This document shows, in pieces, positions 1 to 6,425 of a stretch of DNA of 30,201 nt. Position 1 is the stretch's first letter, and every line of letters starts with the position of its first letter. The translations under genes and the position numbers were made by a program. Source of the DNA: a virus. Location: positions 1 to 30,201 of IMG/VR virus record IMGVR_UViG_3300028739_000021; one strand, written 5' to 3'. The notes below the pieces were generated by a model that saw only the letters and a program-made list of their open reading frames with translations, was not told the origin of the DNA and ran no database searches.

Positions 1-76
1 AAATATCATCTAAACACGCTTTATTCATTATTAAATATGGATTGTTTTTATCCTTGCTAACTCTTATTACTGACAT
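1..76 (-). CDS. Probable phage replisome organiser / HTH replication protein (N-terminal fragment)
   Basis: Only the first 25 codons are inside the window; the gene runs off the left edge. The start ATG at 76 follows an AGAGGTG ribosome binding site inside the end of the preceding gene. The visible N-terminus, MSVIRVSKDKNNPYLIMNKA, follows the opening pattern of many phage replication-initiation or DnaD-like replisome organisers (a VIRV-type start, charged stretch, then a 'MN' motif before a helix-turn-helix). That family assignment rests on a short stretch and is tentative. The upstream HTH gene ends 1 nt before this start, so the two are probably co-transcribed. If the genome is circular or permuted, this operon may continue into the SSB/nuclease genes at the right end of the window. 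Confidence 0.5.
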   Translation of the reverse strand, partial: MSVIRVSKDKNNPYLIMNKACLDDI

Positions 77-77
77 A

Positions 78-233
78 CTACACCTCTAAAAGTTTTAAAA
101 TAGTAGATTCTTTAATTAACCACTTGCCACCAATTTTAGTTGCTTCAATTTCGCCTCTACTTAACTTTTGTGCCAAATAAGCAATGTTGTAGTGAAGTAT
201 TTCGGCTGCTTGCTTTACTGTGTATGTTTTCAT
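78..233 (-). CDS. Small excisionase/MerR-type HTH DNA-binding protein
   Basis: A 51-residue protein. The N-terminal sequence YTVKQAAEIL is the first part of a winged HTH of the excisionase (HTH_17) type. It is followed by LAQKLSRGEIEATKIGGKWL, matching the family pattern in which a helix is followed by a turn and a wing with a GGKW-like motif and a hydrophobic residue. Such proteins are phage excisionases or small transcription regulators. The start ATG is preceded by GAGGTGA at 238-244. It is the first gene of a leftward pair with the probable replisome organiser. No integrase is in the window, so excision activity is not supported; a regulator is equally possible. Confidence 0.75.
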   Translation of the reverse strand: MKTYTVKQAAEILHYNIAYLAQKLSRGEIEATKIGGKWLIKESTILKLLEV

Positions 234-252
234 TTGTTCACCTCATAAACTT

Positions 253-281
253 ATAATACCACATATAAAAACATAACACAA
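253..281 (-). promoter_or_regulatory. Candidate leftward promoter for the HTH/replication operon
   Basis: On the minus strand, TTGTGT (276-281) and TATTAT (253-258) are separated by 17 nt. The match to the vegetative consensus is moderate (-35 at 4 of 6, -10 at 5 of 6). It would give a very short leader just ahead of the GAGGTGA ribosome binding site at 238-244. The surroundings are A/T-rich, so chance matches are likely. Confidence 0.4.
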
Positions 282-341
282 CATATTTTATTAATATAAT
301 TAATAACAAAAAAAGTAGTATAATTAATAAGGGGTGATAAA

Positions 342-545
342 ATGGAATACATTGGTTTTATAAAGTTCAACTAGAAAAACATTAACAAAAATTCATTACC
401 AGGGAACAGCCTAACACAAATATGTAAGATGCCAAACATAACAGAAGGTAATTTAGGAGCAAGATGTTTGCTAACCAATTACGGCAGTATAGCAGAAGAA
501 ATCATAATGTCTGACAGTTTTGGAGAAATGACAGTAGTTAAATAG
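342..545 (+). pseudogene. Small rightward reading frame interrupted by an in-frame TAG
   Basis: A good ribosome binding site (AAGGGGTGAT, 329-338) and a TATAAT (319-324) precede ATG 342. Ten codons later (MEYIGFIKFN) there is a TAG at 372-374. The same frame then stays open for 56 more codons, to TAG 543-545, and ends directly against a terminator. With the stop read through the product would be 67 residues. No family was recognised. Two readings are possible: a small gene broken by a nonsense mutation or sequencing error, or a 10-residue leader peptide followed by unrelated sequence. The intact start signals and the terminator abutting the distal stop favour one original 67-residue gene. No good -35 element was found. 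Confidence 0.4.
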
Positions 546-547
546 AA

Positions 548-577
548 AAAAAGCGGGGCAATTACGCCATGCTTTTT
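548..577. terminator. Bidirectional Rho-independent terminator
   Basis: The stem AAAAGCGGGGC / GCCATGCTTTT (one mismatch, one G-T pair) has the loop AATTAC and is flanked by A-runs and T-runs. On the minus strand the hairpin is followed by a run of seven T, so it would end the long leftward late operon (last gene ends at 609). On the plus strand it would end the small reading frame at 342-545. Confidence 0.75.
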
Positions 578-608
578 ATTCTTTCTCAATCCACCAACTA
601 TGTTCTTT

Positions 609-863
609 TTATTTATCTTTAATTTTCAAATTAGTAGTAAGATCAATAAATTGTTGTTCTGTCAGTCGTATTTCCGCTTTAATTAATATCTTTTCTAAGT
701 TTTTTGTATTTGATACTGTTTCATACTTAACATATATAGGCCTATGCATTTTAATAGTTGTATTTTTAACTCCGTACGAATATGATAATCCGCAAAATAC
801 GAATACAATTACAACTATTAAAATATAATTAACTATTATTTTAACTTTATTGTTAACTAACAT
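609..863 (-). CDS. Small N-terminally anchored membrane protein, last gene of the late operon
   Basis: An 84-residue protein with one clear transmembrane segment (about residues 9-30, rich in I/V/F) and a polar C-terminal part of about 54 residues (motif IRLTEQQFIDLTTNL). This is a type II topology with an extracytoplasmic tail. It is the last gene of the late operon, 9 nt after a second small membrane protein and just before a terminator. Such pairs in phages are often lysis genes. In a host with an outer membrane an inner-membrane spanin has this layout, but the soluble part is short and no outer-membrane partner was seen. Function is uncertain. Confidence 0.65.
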   Translation of the reverse strand: MLVNNKVKIIVNYILIVVIVFVFCGLSYSYGVKNTTIKMHRPIYVKYETVSNTKNLEKILIKAEIRLTEQQFIDLTTNLKIKDK

Positions 864-872
864 TTTAACCCC

Positions 873-1145
873 CTAATGCTTCATCATGCTATAAATTGAT
901 ATTAATATAGCAACTGCCGATATACAGGTAGTTATTAGATACTGGTTTGAATCTTTGCGATCCTTTAACTCATCAACAAGTGAACTAACGGAACTAGCAA
1001 GCGTAGACAAAATAGTCTCTAATGTCCTAATGCGTGGCTCGTGTTGCAATTTTTCACTTTCCTCCGATCTTACTTTTATAGTTGCCACGTCAACTGATAG
1101 GTCATCCAACTTACGCGATATTCTTTCTGCTAAAACATTATCCAT
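873..1145 (-). CDS. Holin-like / tail-anchored coiled-coil membrane protein
   Basis: A 90-residue protein. The N-terminal 65 residues are charged and helical, with a heptad-like pattern (ISRKLDDLSVDVATIK, then TLETILSTLASSVSSLVDEL). The C-terminus is one transmembrane helix (about 69-87, LITTCISAVAILISIYSM). This resembles XhlA-type haemolysin/holin-associated proteins: a cytoplasmic coiled coil followed by a single C-terminal membrane anchor. The ribosome binding site AGGAGG lies a few bases before ATG 1145. It sits between the tail-tip genes and the last membrane protein, where lysis genes are usual. No endolysin gene is next to it, so the lysis role is inferred from topology and position only. 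Confidence 0.65.
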   Translation of the reverse strand: MDNVLAERISRKLDDLSVDVATIKVRSEESEKLQHEPRIRTLETILSTLASSVSSLVDELKDRKDSNQYLITTCISAVAILISIYSMMKH

Positions 1146-1157
1146 CCTTACCTCCTA

Positions 1158-1586
1158 TTAATATATATTCCATCCATCGTTACTAGTTGCAAAAGGATCG
1201 TTGCCTGCATTAATTTGAAAAACCTTATTTGGATAATCAGCAATTAAGTAATTCCAACTTTCACGGGCGGTTCTAATTTCTGCATCGTTACCTGTTAGGA
1301 TTCCGTCTGATACCATGTTAGTTAACTTTGTTTTATTGATAGACAATGTTGCATCTAAATTATTAATACGTTGTTGTTTTATTTCTTCCTGCGTTATTGG
1401 TACTTGCACTTGTTGTATTGGTTGTTCAACAATAATTTGTTTTTCTTTTAATTCTCCGTTAATATATTCATATTTTGTCCAATCAATGGGATTACCGTCA
1501 CCAAAGGTTATATATCCATCAGGTTTGTTATTAACATCTGTGTGAATTAATTTACCTTCATTAAATAGATAATAATATTTATCCAT
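1158..1586 (-). CDS. Probable tail-fibre assembly / tail-tip accessory protein
   Basis: A 142-residue protein. The N-terminal half looks like a small beta-rich domain (YYYLFNEGKLIHTDVNN... YITFGDGNPIDWTKYEYING). The middle is a Q/V/I-rich linker (IIVEQPIQQVQVPITQEEIKQQR). The C-terminal half is helical and ends in DGWNIY. This bipartite build, and the position directly after the receptor-binding genes, resemble tail-fibre assembly chaperones. No specific family motif was recognised, so this is positional. Its ATG shares TAATG with the stop of the SPRY-protein gene, indicating translational coupling. Confidence 0.6.
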   Translation of the reverse strand: MDKYYYLFNEGKLIHTDVNNKPDGYITFGDGNPIDWTKYEYINGELKEKQIIVEQPIQQVQVPITQEEIKQQRINNLDATLSINKTKLTNMVSDGILTGNDAEIRTARESWNYLIADYPNKVFQINAGNDPFATSNDGWNIY

Positions 1587-2152
1587 TATATCCCTCCTAC
1601 CATTGCTTGGTTTTTATTTTTTGCTACGCCATCCCATGCAGTATAACCACTTGGTACTGTAGTTGGATTGCAGTTTAGTGTTGCTATGCCGTTATTCGCT
1701 CCACTTGCGTATCCCAAGAAGGGGAATAGTGCCCCATTGGGCAATGTCGTAAAAGCATTAGCTCCGTTTGCAAAGAAAACGCCATTTTTGCTAAATTTAA
1801 TGGTTCTCTTATCTAAATCAACAGCTACGCCTATAACATCACCAGTCACAAAAATAGTACCATATGCTAAATTGCCTGGATATATAGAACCATTAAAAGG
1901 TGCTATGCTTCGTTGATTAATATCAGTTTCCTGATCTTGATTGAGATTTAATGTCGTATTTGCCACACCCATTAACATGGCATTTCCACCTGCTCCAGTC
2001 CCTCCATTATGTATAATATCAAAACACCAAGAACCAGCAGAATGAGAAGTTGTCCCCCTTACACCTGTAGCAGCGGAAACCTGCGCTGTTAAACTATTAT
2101 TAGACAATATAACTCCTGCGCTTTTGTCTGCAGGATTCCACGTTGTAATCAT
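1586..2152 (-). CDS. SPRY (B30.2-like) domain tail protein
   Basis: The whole 188-residue protein reads as one SPRY-type beta-sandwich: an opening TWNPADKSAGVILSNNSLTA, a WCFDIIHNGG strand, then the hallmark DVIGVAVDLDKRTIKFSKNG followed by an FPFLGYASG-type strand and a closing SGYTAWDG. SPRY domains bind proteins or glycans in eukaryotes and also occur in phage tail-tip proteins. Here a surface-recognition role is inferred from its place between a receptor-binding protein and a likely assembly factor. Both gene borders are TAATG overlaps, so it is translationally coupled to the upstream receptor-binding gene. No signal peptide or membrane segment was seen. Confidence 0.75.
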   Translation of the reverse strand: MITTWNPADKSAGVILSNNSLTAQVSAATGVRGTTSHSAGSWCFDIIHNGGTGAGGNAMLMGVANTTLNLNQDQETDINQRSIAPFNGSIYPGNLAYGTIFVTGDVIGVAVDLDKRTIKFSKNGVFFANGANAFTTLPNGALFPFLGYASGANNGIATLNCNPTTVPSGYTAWDGVAKNKNQAMVGGI

Positions 2153-3141
2153 TACCTATTCACCCACTTTTGATTGCACAAAATTTGACAAGTTGATAAT
2201 CCATCTCCGCTAACCGTATAAGTAAATAGATCATCACTTGTACCTGTTACCGTTGCAGAATAGGTTAAAGTACTTTTGCCACTAGCTGATATCGATATCG
2301 TACCGACTGTAGTTACCCCTTGTTTGACCGTAATAGTTGTTGCTGTACTTGGTGTACCAATGCAATAAAAATCAGTTGTAGCCATTGTTCCGTTCCTACA
2401 AAGCGGTATTGTGATTATTTGACCTGCCGTAGTAGGATTTGCTAATATAAATTGTTGTATCCATTGTTGGTTATTTAATGATTCTAGACTTTTAGCTGGT
2501 GCAGTTCTAGCATCTGATTTACCAGTAACTAGTTTTTGTAAACTAATAATGCCAGTTAAAAGAGTTGTTAGGTTTCCGCTATATGACGAAAGTAACGTTG
2601 CATCGGTTAAAGTCCTATTGCCAATTGCCAAGTCAGTCGCAGAATTATTAGCAATTGTATCTGCCAATGTTGCATGATTTACAATTCCATCATCATTAGT
2701 GTCGTAAACTGTTTTTAACATATCTCCTATTCCTGTACCGTCTGCACCTTTTGCAACACCTGCATCGATAGTGGATGAATCGCTAAATGTTAATATTAAA
2801 TGACCAGATCCATCGATGTTAGCACCTGTAATACTAACACCATTGGTTCCATTTGCCCCTTTAACAAGTCCAACATCAATAATAGTACTATCCGTTAAGG
2901 TAATCAATAAATGACCACTGAGGTCAATTGAAGCACTAACAATGCCAATTCCGTTATCACCATTAGAGCCATTTAATCCCGCAAAGTAAGTAAGTCCATT
3001 CCACGGAGTAACTCCATTTCCTATTTTCATTTTAATAGGTGTAGTATCTAAAGTGAACGCTAATTCCCTTTGTACTAATATAGGGTTAACGGATTGCCAA
3101 TTTGATTCTATATCACCACGCATCTGAATTATATCAGCCAT
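2152..3141 (-). CDS. Receptor-binding tail protein with Mtd_N-like N-terminal module and tandem 35-residue repeats
   Basis: A 329-residue protein. Residues 1-55 form a small module (RGDIESNWQSVNPIL... LDTTPIKMKIGNGVTPWNGL) like the N-terminus of Mtd and other podovirus fibres, and clearly related to the N-terminus of the neighbouring tailspike. A G/N-rich collagen-like linker (GLNGSNGDNG) follows. Two tandem repeats of about 35 residues (about 64-98 and 101-135) share an I(D)xSGHLxxTxxDSxxIDxGxxKGAxG pattern. The remainder holds a linker and a C-terminal beta-rich domain (about 240-329). The start ATG 3141 has a strong AAAGGAGG. Its role is most likely host-receptor recognition, attached to the virion through the N-terminal module. 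Confidence 0.8.
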   Translation of the reverse strand: MADIIQMRGDIESNWQSVNPILVQRELAFTLDTTPIKMKIGNGVTPWNGLTYFAGLNGSNGDNGIGIVSASIDLSGHLLITLTDSTIIDVGLVKGANGTNGVSITGANIDGSGHLILTFSDSSTIDAGVAKGADGTGIGDMLKTVYDTNDDGIVNHATLADTIANNSATDLAIGNRTLTDATLLSSYSGNLTTLLTGIISLQKLVTGKSDARTAPAKSLESLNNQQWIQQFILANPTTAGQIITIPLCRNGTMATTDFYCIGTPSTATTITVKQGVTTVGTISISASGKSTLTYSATVTGTSDDLFTYTVSGDGLSTCQILCNQKWVNR

Positions 3142-3153
3142 AATAAACCTCCT

Positions 3154-4785
3154 TTAAATTTCTACTTTACATGAAAATTGAACATCACCAGCAACTGATA
3201 AGAAATATACTCCGAATTTTATTGTTATATTTGTTGCATCTACTGCTAATATTTGATTAGGTATTACATCAAACATTCCGCTATTAGTTCTAGCGGTAAC
3301 AGTGCATTTCCAGATAGATGGAGTAGAAACGCATCCATGGGAAATAGTACCTGACTTTTGACCATCGCTGGAAACAGCTACATTTCCAACGGCATATCCA
3401 TCTGTTTTTAATCCTGTGTTATTTGACCATTTAAATTTATTCAAACGATCTGTTCCGGTAACTGACAGAGTTCCTACTAATTTGTTGTTTGATATAACGA
3501 AAGGTCCACCACTTGCTCCGTCAGTTAAAGCTAAACAAATATTACTGTTAATATGCTTACCATTTGTTATTGATACGTTTTTAGTTTGATTATACAAACA
3601 ATCGCAGTTTGTTATATTGGTAAAACTGTTATTATCTTCTGTTACGTTATCAACCCAACTACCTAAATTTATTCCGTATCCACTGTACCCTATCTTATTA
3701 TTAGAAATAACTATGTCGTTTATCGCAGTTGGCGTTGACCCTGCATAGATACCTACGCCTGTACTTCCACCAGTTGCAGCAGCTATATAATTACCATTGA
3801 TTACAGCTTGCTGAACACCAGTTATTCCACCATTTAAATAAATACAAGAACTTCCGCATTGATCTAACATATTATTAGAAATATTAATAAATAATACATC
3901 TTGAACATTAACTTGGTACGATCCAGTGGTTATTAAAGTGCTATCTAATAACCATATTCCTTCTGCTCTTGCACCTACAACAGAAGAAGCAACCTTTACA
4001 CCTTGTCCGATTCCTCCCATATATGTACGTCTTACACCAGAATTTATTAATATTCCAGCTGTTGTTCTGCGTACGTGTACGCAATACGCACTAGCATTAG
4101 TATTTGTCATATAGCAATCTTCTATAAATGTATTTGAAGAATTTATTTCTATTATATCAGAAGAATTACTTGTTAAGTTTTCAAAATAACATTCAACAAC
4201 TTTATGCCCTAATCCATTTTGGAAATTCATAATTTTACCAGAAGTTCCACCATGTTTTAATGCAATTCCAACAAAACTAGCAAAGTAATTTGCAGTAACA
4301 TTAAACATATCACCTGCATTAGTTTTGTATATCATTGTTGATTGTGACCATGATTGCCCACCGACAAGCGTAGTGCTGTTTACAGAGATATTCAACGTAG
4401 ATGTTACCCTATATATACCATCTGGGAAATATATTGCACCTCCTGCATTTAATGCTGCTTGAATAGCACTTGTATCGTCTGCTATATTGTCACCAATTGC
4501 ACCATAATTCTTAACACTATTAATTTGACTATTCCACCTTGTCTTTTCAAAATCAGTTACAAACCTGTTATTTAAATCCTGCGATATAATGCTTGGTGGA
4601 TGGGTTAATGGGTGAATATATCCTTCATAATATCCCATATCATTCCATCTAGTAATTCCATTGCCTATTTTTTGTTTCCAAGGAACAGTATCTGTTACAT
4701 ATCCGATTTGTCCATCAGCTAGAATAGGATTAGCACTAGCCCATTCCGCTTCTATGTCTCTCCTTTGTTGCATTATATTACCCAT
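3154..4785 (-). CDS. Tailspike with Mtd_N-like attachment module and pectate-lyase-like beta-helix
   Basis: A 543-residue protein when started at ATG 4785. That start has GGAGGGGGAG just upstream, whereas an in-frame ATG at 4803 has no such site. Residues 1-55 (RRDIEAEWASANPIL... WKQKIGNGITRWNDM) are the same attachment module as in the next gene. From about residue 90 comes the classic beta-helix opening (VKNYGAIGDNIADDTSAIQAA... GGAIYFPDGIYRV), typical of Pectate_lyase_3 tailspikes. Repeated N-rich rungs follow (ISNNML, INGNYI, ISNNKIG, ITNGKHI). Such spikes usually bind or cleave surface polysaccharide; the catalytic residues cannot be assigned here. The start overlaps the upstream adaptor gene by 8 nt. 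Confidence 0.88.
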   Translation of the reverse strand: MGNIMQQRRDIEAEWASANPILADGQIGYVTDTVPWKQKIGNGITRWNDMGYYEGYIHPLTHPPSIISQDLNNRFVTDFEKTRWNSQINSVKNYGAIGDNIADDTSAIQAALNAGGAIYFPDGIYRVTSTLNISVNSTTLVGGQSWSQSTMIYKTNAGDMFNVTANYFASFVGIALKHGGTSGKIMNFQNGLGHKVVECYFENLTSNSSDIIEINSSNTFIEDCYMTNTNASAYCVHVRRTTAGILINSGVRRTYMGGIGQGVKVASSVVGARAEGIWLLDSTLITTGSYQVNVQDVLFINISNNMLDQCGSSCIYLNGGITGVQQAVINGNYIAAATGGSTGVGIYAGSTPTAINDIVISNNKIGYSGYGINLGSWVDNVTEDNNSFTNITNCDCLYNQTKNVSITNGKHINSNICLALTDGASGGPFVISNNKLVGTLSVTGTDRLNKFKWSNNTGLKTDGYAVGNVAVSSDGQKSGTISHGCVSTPSIWKCTVTARTNSGMFDVIPNQILAVDATNITIKFGVYFLSVAGDVQFSCKVEI

Positions 4786-5353
4786 TGGCTCCCCCTCCAT
4801 CATACTTTTGCTTGTCTAAATAAACGCTTCTAGAATTTCCACCATCAATAGATTTACTATCAATAGTACCAAACTTAATAGTATTTTCTAGTGCTGTTCC
4901 GTCTTCATTCCACCCTAGTACATAACCTGCTACTGGATTTGGTAGCACTTTACTTACTGAATCTTCGGAAGTAACCGAGAATTTTAATGTCCTGCTTAAT
5001 TCATCATGTAATTGTTGGTCAATAATAGTTGACTTATCCAATGATCCTTCAACTGTTTTTGCAAAGTACGCCCCTTGATTTGGTAGTGTAACCTCTTGCG
5101 TAATTGGTACTTGTCTAAAAATAGTTATTTTTGTAGTTGAAGCAATAGCTGATCCAGTTATTGGATATATAACATATCCACTTGATACGTTTACAGAGTA
5201 ATTAGATGTTAATAACGTGTCAATTCCTGTTTCTATATCTGTTAAAATAATTTGCAGGTCGCTAGATTTGAATATTTTAAATGTAAATGGGAATTGTTTG
5301 GTTAATGAGTTTCCTATATATGTTATTTTATTGGAACTATTTGTAACTGTCAT
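4778..5353 (-). CDS. T7 gp17-type tail-fibre N-terminal adaptor protein
   Basis: A 191-residue protein consisting almost wholly of the T7 tail-fibre N-terminal domain: YIGNSLTKQFPFTFKIFKSSDLQIILTD... followed by TKITIFRQVPITQEVTLPNQGAYFAKTVEGSLDKSTIIDQQL and HDELSRTLKF. In T7 this domain joins the fibre to the tail nozzle. Here it is a separate short protein, so it probably acts as the adaptor on which the spike and fibre (downstream genes with their own modules) are mounted. The ribosome binding site is AAGGAGG before ATG 5353. The gene is the first after the inserted rightward cassette and may need its own promoter or readthrough. Confidence 0.88.
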   Translation of the reverse strand: MTVTNSSNKITYIGNSLTKQFPFTFKIFKSSDLQIILTDIETGIDTLLTSNYSVNVSSGYVIYPITGSAIASTTKITIFRQVPITQEVTLPNQGAYFAKTVEGSLDKSTIIDQQLHDELSRTLKFSVTSEDSVSKVLPNPVAGYVLGWNEDGTALENTIKFGTIDSKSIDGGNSRSVYLDKQKYDGGGANG

Positions 5354-5386
5354 GTATATTCCTCCTTGTTTATTTATAATTATACA

Positions 5387-5406
5387 GTATAATCAATGAA
5401 TTATAC
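5387..5406. promoter_or_regulatory. Inverted repeat in the divergent intergenic region
   Basis: GTATAAT - CAATGA - ATTATAC is a perfect 7-bp inverted repeat with a 6-nt loop, between the leftward tail-adaptor gene and the rightward regulatory cassette. Each arm contains a -10-like TATAAT on one strand, so it may be an operator over a leftward tail-gene promoter, or simply A/T-rich sequence. No convincing -35 was found for the leftward direction. Confidence 0.35.
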
Positions 5407-5418
5407 ATGTAAATTTAT

Positions 5419-5447
5419 TTGACAATACGTACCGAGTACGATATAAT
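5419..5447 (+). promoter_or_regulatory. Perfect consensus promoter of the rightward RHH-Rha cassette
   Basis: TTGACA (5419-5424) and TATAAT (5442-5447) are separated by exactly 17 nt. Transcription would begin near 5454, right against the GAGAGGTGAT ribosome binding site (5455-5464) of the RHH gene, so the leader is almost absent. Such a strong unassisted promoter implies tight repression during growth or in a lysogen. Confidence 0.85.
5428..5440. promoter_or_regulatory. Candidate operator inside the promoter spacer
   Basis: CGTAC-CGA-GTACG, a perfect 5-bp inverted repeat, lies wholly between -35 and -10 of the cassette promoter. A protein bound here would block RNA polymerase. The first gene of the cassette encodes a ribbon-helix-helix protein, the type of repressor (Arc, Mnt, MetJ) that binds short palindromes, so autorepression is the obvious inference. 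Confidence 0.6.
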
Positions 5448-5469
5448 AACGAATGAGAGGTGATAATAA

Positions 5470-5613
5470 ATGCAAACAACAGACAGGATGGAAATAAGAT
5501 TACCAAAAGAACTAAAAAAAGAATTTAAAAAATGGTGTGACGAAACCGTTACAACTCCAAGCGATGAAATTAGACGGTATATTGCTAGATTAATTAAGAA
5601 AGAAGGTAAATAA
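5470..5613 (+). CDS. Arc-like ribbon-helix-helix repressor
   Basis: A 47-residue protein. DRMEIRLPKELKKEFKKWCD gives the RHH beta strand (MEIRLP), the first helix and the start of the turn. TTPSDEIRRYIARLIKKEG gives the second helix, with a serine near the helix start as in many RHH proteins. Length and layout match Arc (53 residues). Two such chains would form the DNA-binding dimer. It is the first gene after the consensus promoter, with a palindrome in the promoter spacer, and lies 1 nt before the Rha gene. Likely role: autorepressor of this cassette. Family assignment is from pattern only. Confidence 0.8.
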   Translation: MQTTDRMEIRLPKELKKEFKKWCDETVTTPSDEIRRYIARLIKKEGK

Positions 5614-5614
5614 T

Positions 5615-6241
5615 ATGAATGAATTATTAACAATAGGAAATAATAACAAAGCGGTAACTAGCAGTAGGAAAATTGCTAAAAATTTTGGTAAAGAGCATAA
5701 GCACATAATGGAATCAATAAGGGTATTAGAAACTCAAATTAGTACGGTCGAATTTTCGACCCTATTTGAAACAAGGAGTTACGTAGCTTCAAACGGAAAA
5801 GTAAACCCAGAATATATTATAAACAGAGACGGATTTACATTGCTTGCAATGGGTTTCACTGGTAAAAATGCTACCGAATGGAAGATGAAGTATATCAAAG
5901 CGTTTAATAGTATGGAAAAGAAATTAACAGTTATTTATGAAAATGAAGTTAATAGTAAAATTAAAGAATTAAATACCACATTAGACGAAGTAAAACAATA
6001 TTACAGGTTTCCACATTCGGCAAAGATCAACTTTAACAAGCGTATAAAATCAAAGCTCGGCGAAGAATGTACAAAATCGGAAGTAGAAGACGTTAAAGAA
6101 TATGTATTTACTTTATTGGCAATTGACACTTGGGAAGATTTGCCGTTAGACAAGCGAACTAATGTGATTGATTTAATTGATAGAAGATGTAATATTATTG
6201 TAAATACTCGTAAAAACTTATTTAATTGGGATAAAATGTAG
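5615..6241 (+). CDS. Rha-family phage regulatory protein with antirepressor-like C-terminus
   Basis: A 208-residue protein. Residues 12-105 fit the Rha (pRha) domain: VTSSRKIAKNFGKEHKHIMESIR, a middle strand ending in YIINRDGFTLLAMGF, then GKNATEWKMKYIKAFNSME. The C-terminal half has a helical linker (NEVNSKIKELNTTLDEVKQY) and a segment KINFNKRIKSKLG... YVFTLLAIDTWEDLP resembling the ORF6C-type domain of phage antirepressors. Rha proteins are known from temperate phages, where they affect lysogenic or lytic control. It is co-transcribed with the RHH repressor and is probably the main effector of the cassette. It is placed among late tail genes, on the opposite strand. Confidence 0.85.
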   Translation: MNELLTIGNNNKAVTSSRKIAKNFGKEHKHIMESIRVLETQISTVEFSTLFETRSYVASNGKVNPEYIINRDGFTLLAMGFTGKNATEWKMKYIKAFNSMEKKLTVIYENEVNSKIKELNTTLDEVKQYYRFPHSAKINFNKRIKSKLGEECTKSEVEDVKEYVFTLLAIDTWEDLPLDKRTNVIDLIDRRCNIIVNTRKNLFNWDKM

Positions 6242-6275
6242 TATAGTTTAAATAAAAAAAGGGGGGTGATTTTAG

Positions 6276-6425
6276 GTGAGTTGTTTAGTAGGATTGCTAT
6301 GCAGTATAATAACAGTATTAATAATGCCATGGGGAAAGGTTGGCCCTTTATTTGGAGCGATAATGGCAACAGCGGTATTTTATATAGCTACTATATGGTG
6401 TAGTATTGAAATGGATGAAAATTAG
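6276..6425 (+). CDS. 49-residue double-spanning membrane protein
   Basis: It starts at GTG 6276 with a very strong ribosome binding site (GGGGGGTGAT, 6261-6270) and ends in TAG within the terminator stem. Two hydrophobic segments, about residues 3-19 (CLVGLLCSIITVLIMPW) and 24-43 (PLFGAIMATAVFYIATIWCS), are joined by a short GKVG turn, giving a helical hairpin with a negative tail (EMDEN). No family was recognised. As the last gene of a repressor/Rha cassette it could be a superinfection-exclusion protein, comparable in position class to the membrane protein SieA of the P22 immI region, or a small holin. Both are guesses from topology and context. Confidence 0.65.
   Translation: MSCLVGLLCSIITVLIMPWGKVGPLFGAIMATAVFYIATIWCSIEMDEN

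Noticed and set aside
2152-4785. Diversity-generating retroelement, because Mtd-like N-termini and BPP-1-type virion genes are present
   Set aside because: No reverse transcriptase gene, no template repeat and no variable repeat with adenine-rich codons was seen in the window.
5387-5406. Phage attachment site
   Set aside because: No integrase and no second copy at a tRNA or elsewhere in the window; a simple A/T-rich inverted repeat.
6001-6369. 122-codon leftward open frame opposite the Rha gene
   Set aside because: It is antisense to the recognised Rha C-terminus and has no ribosome binding site.
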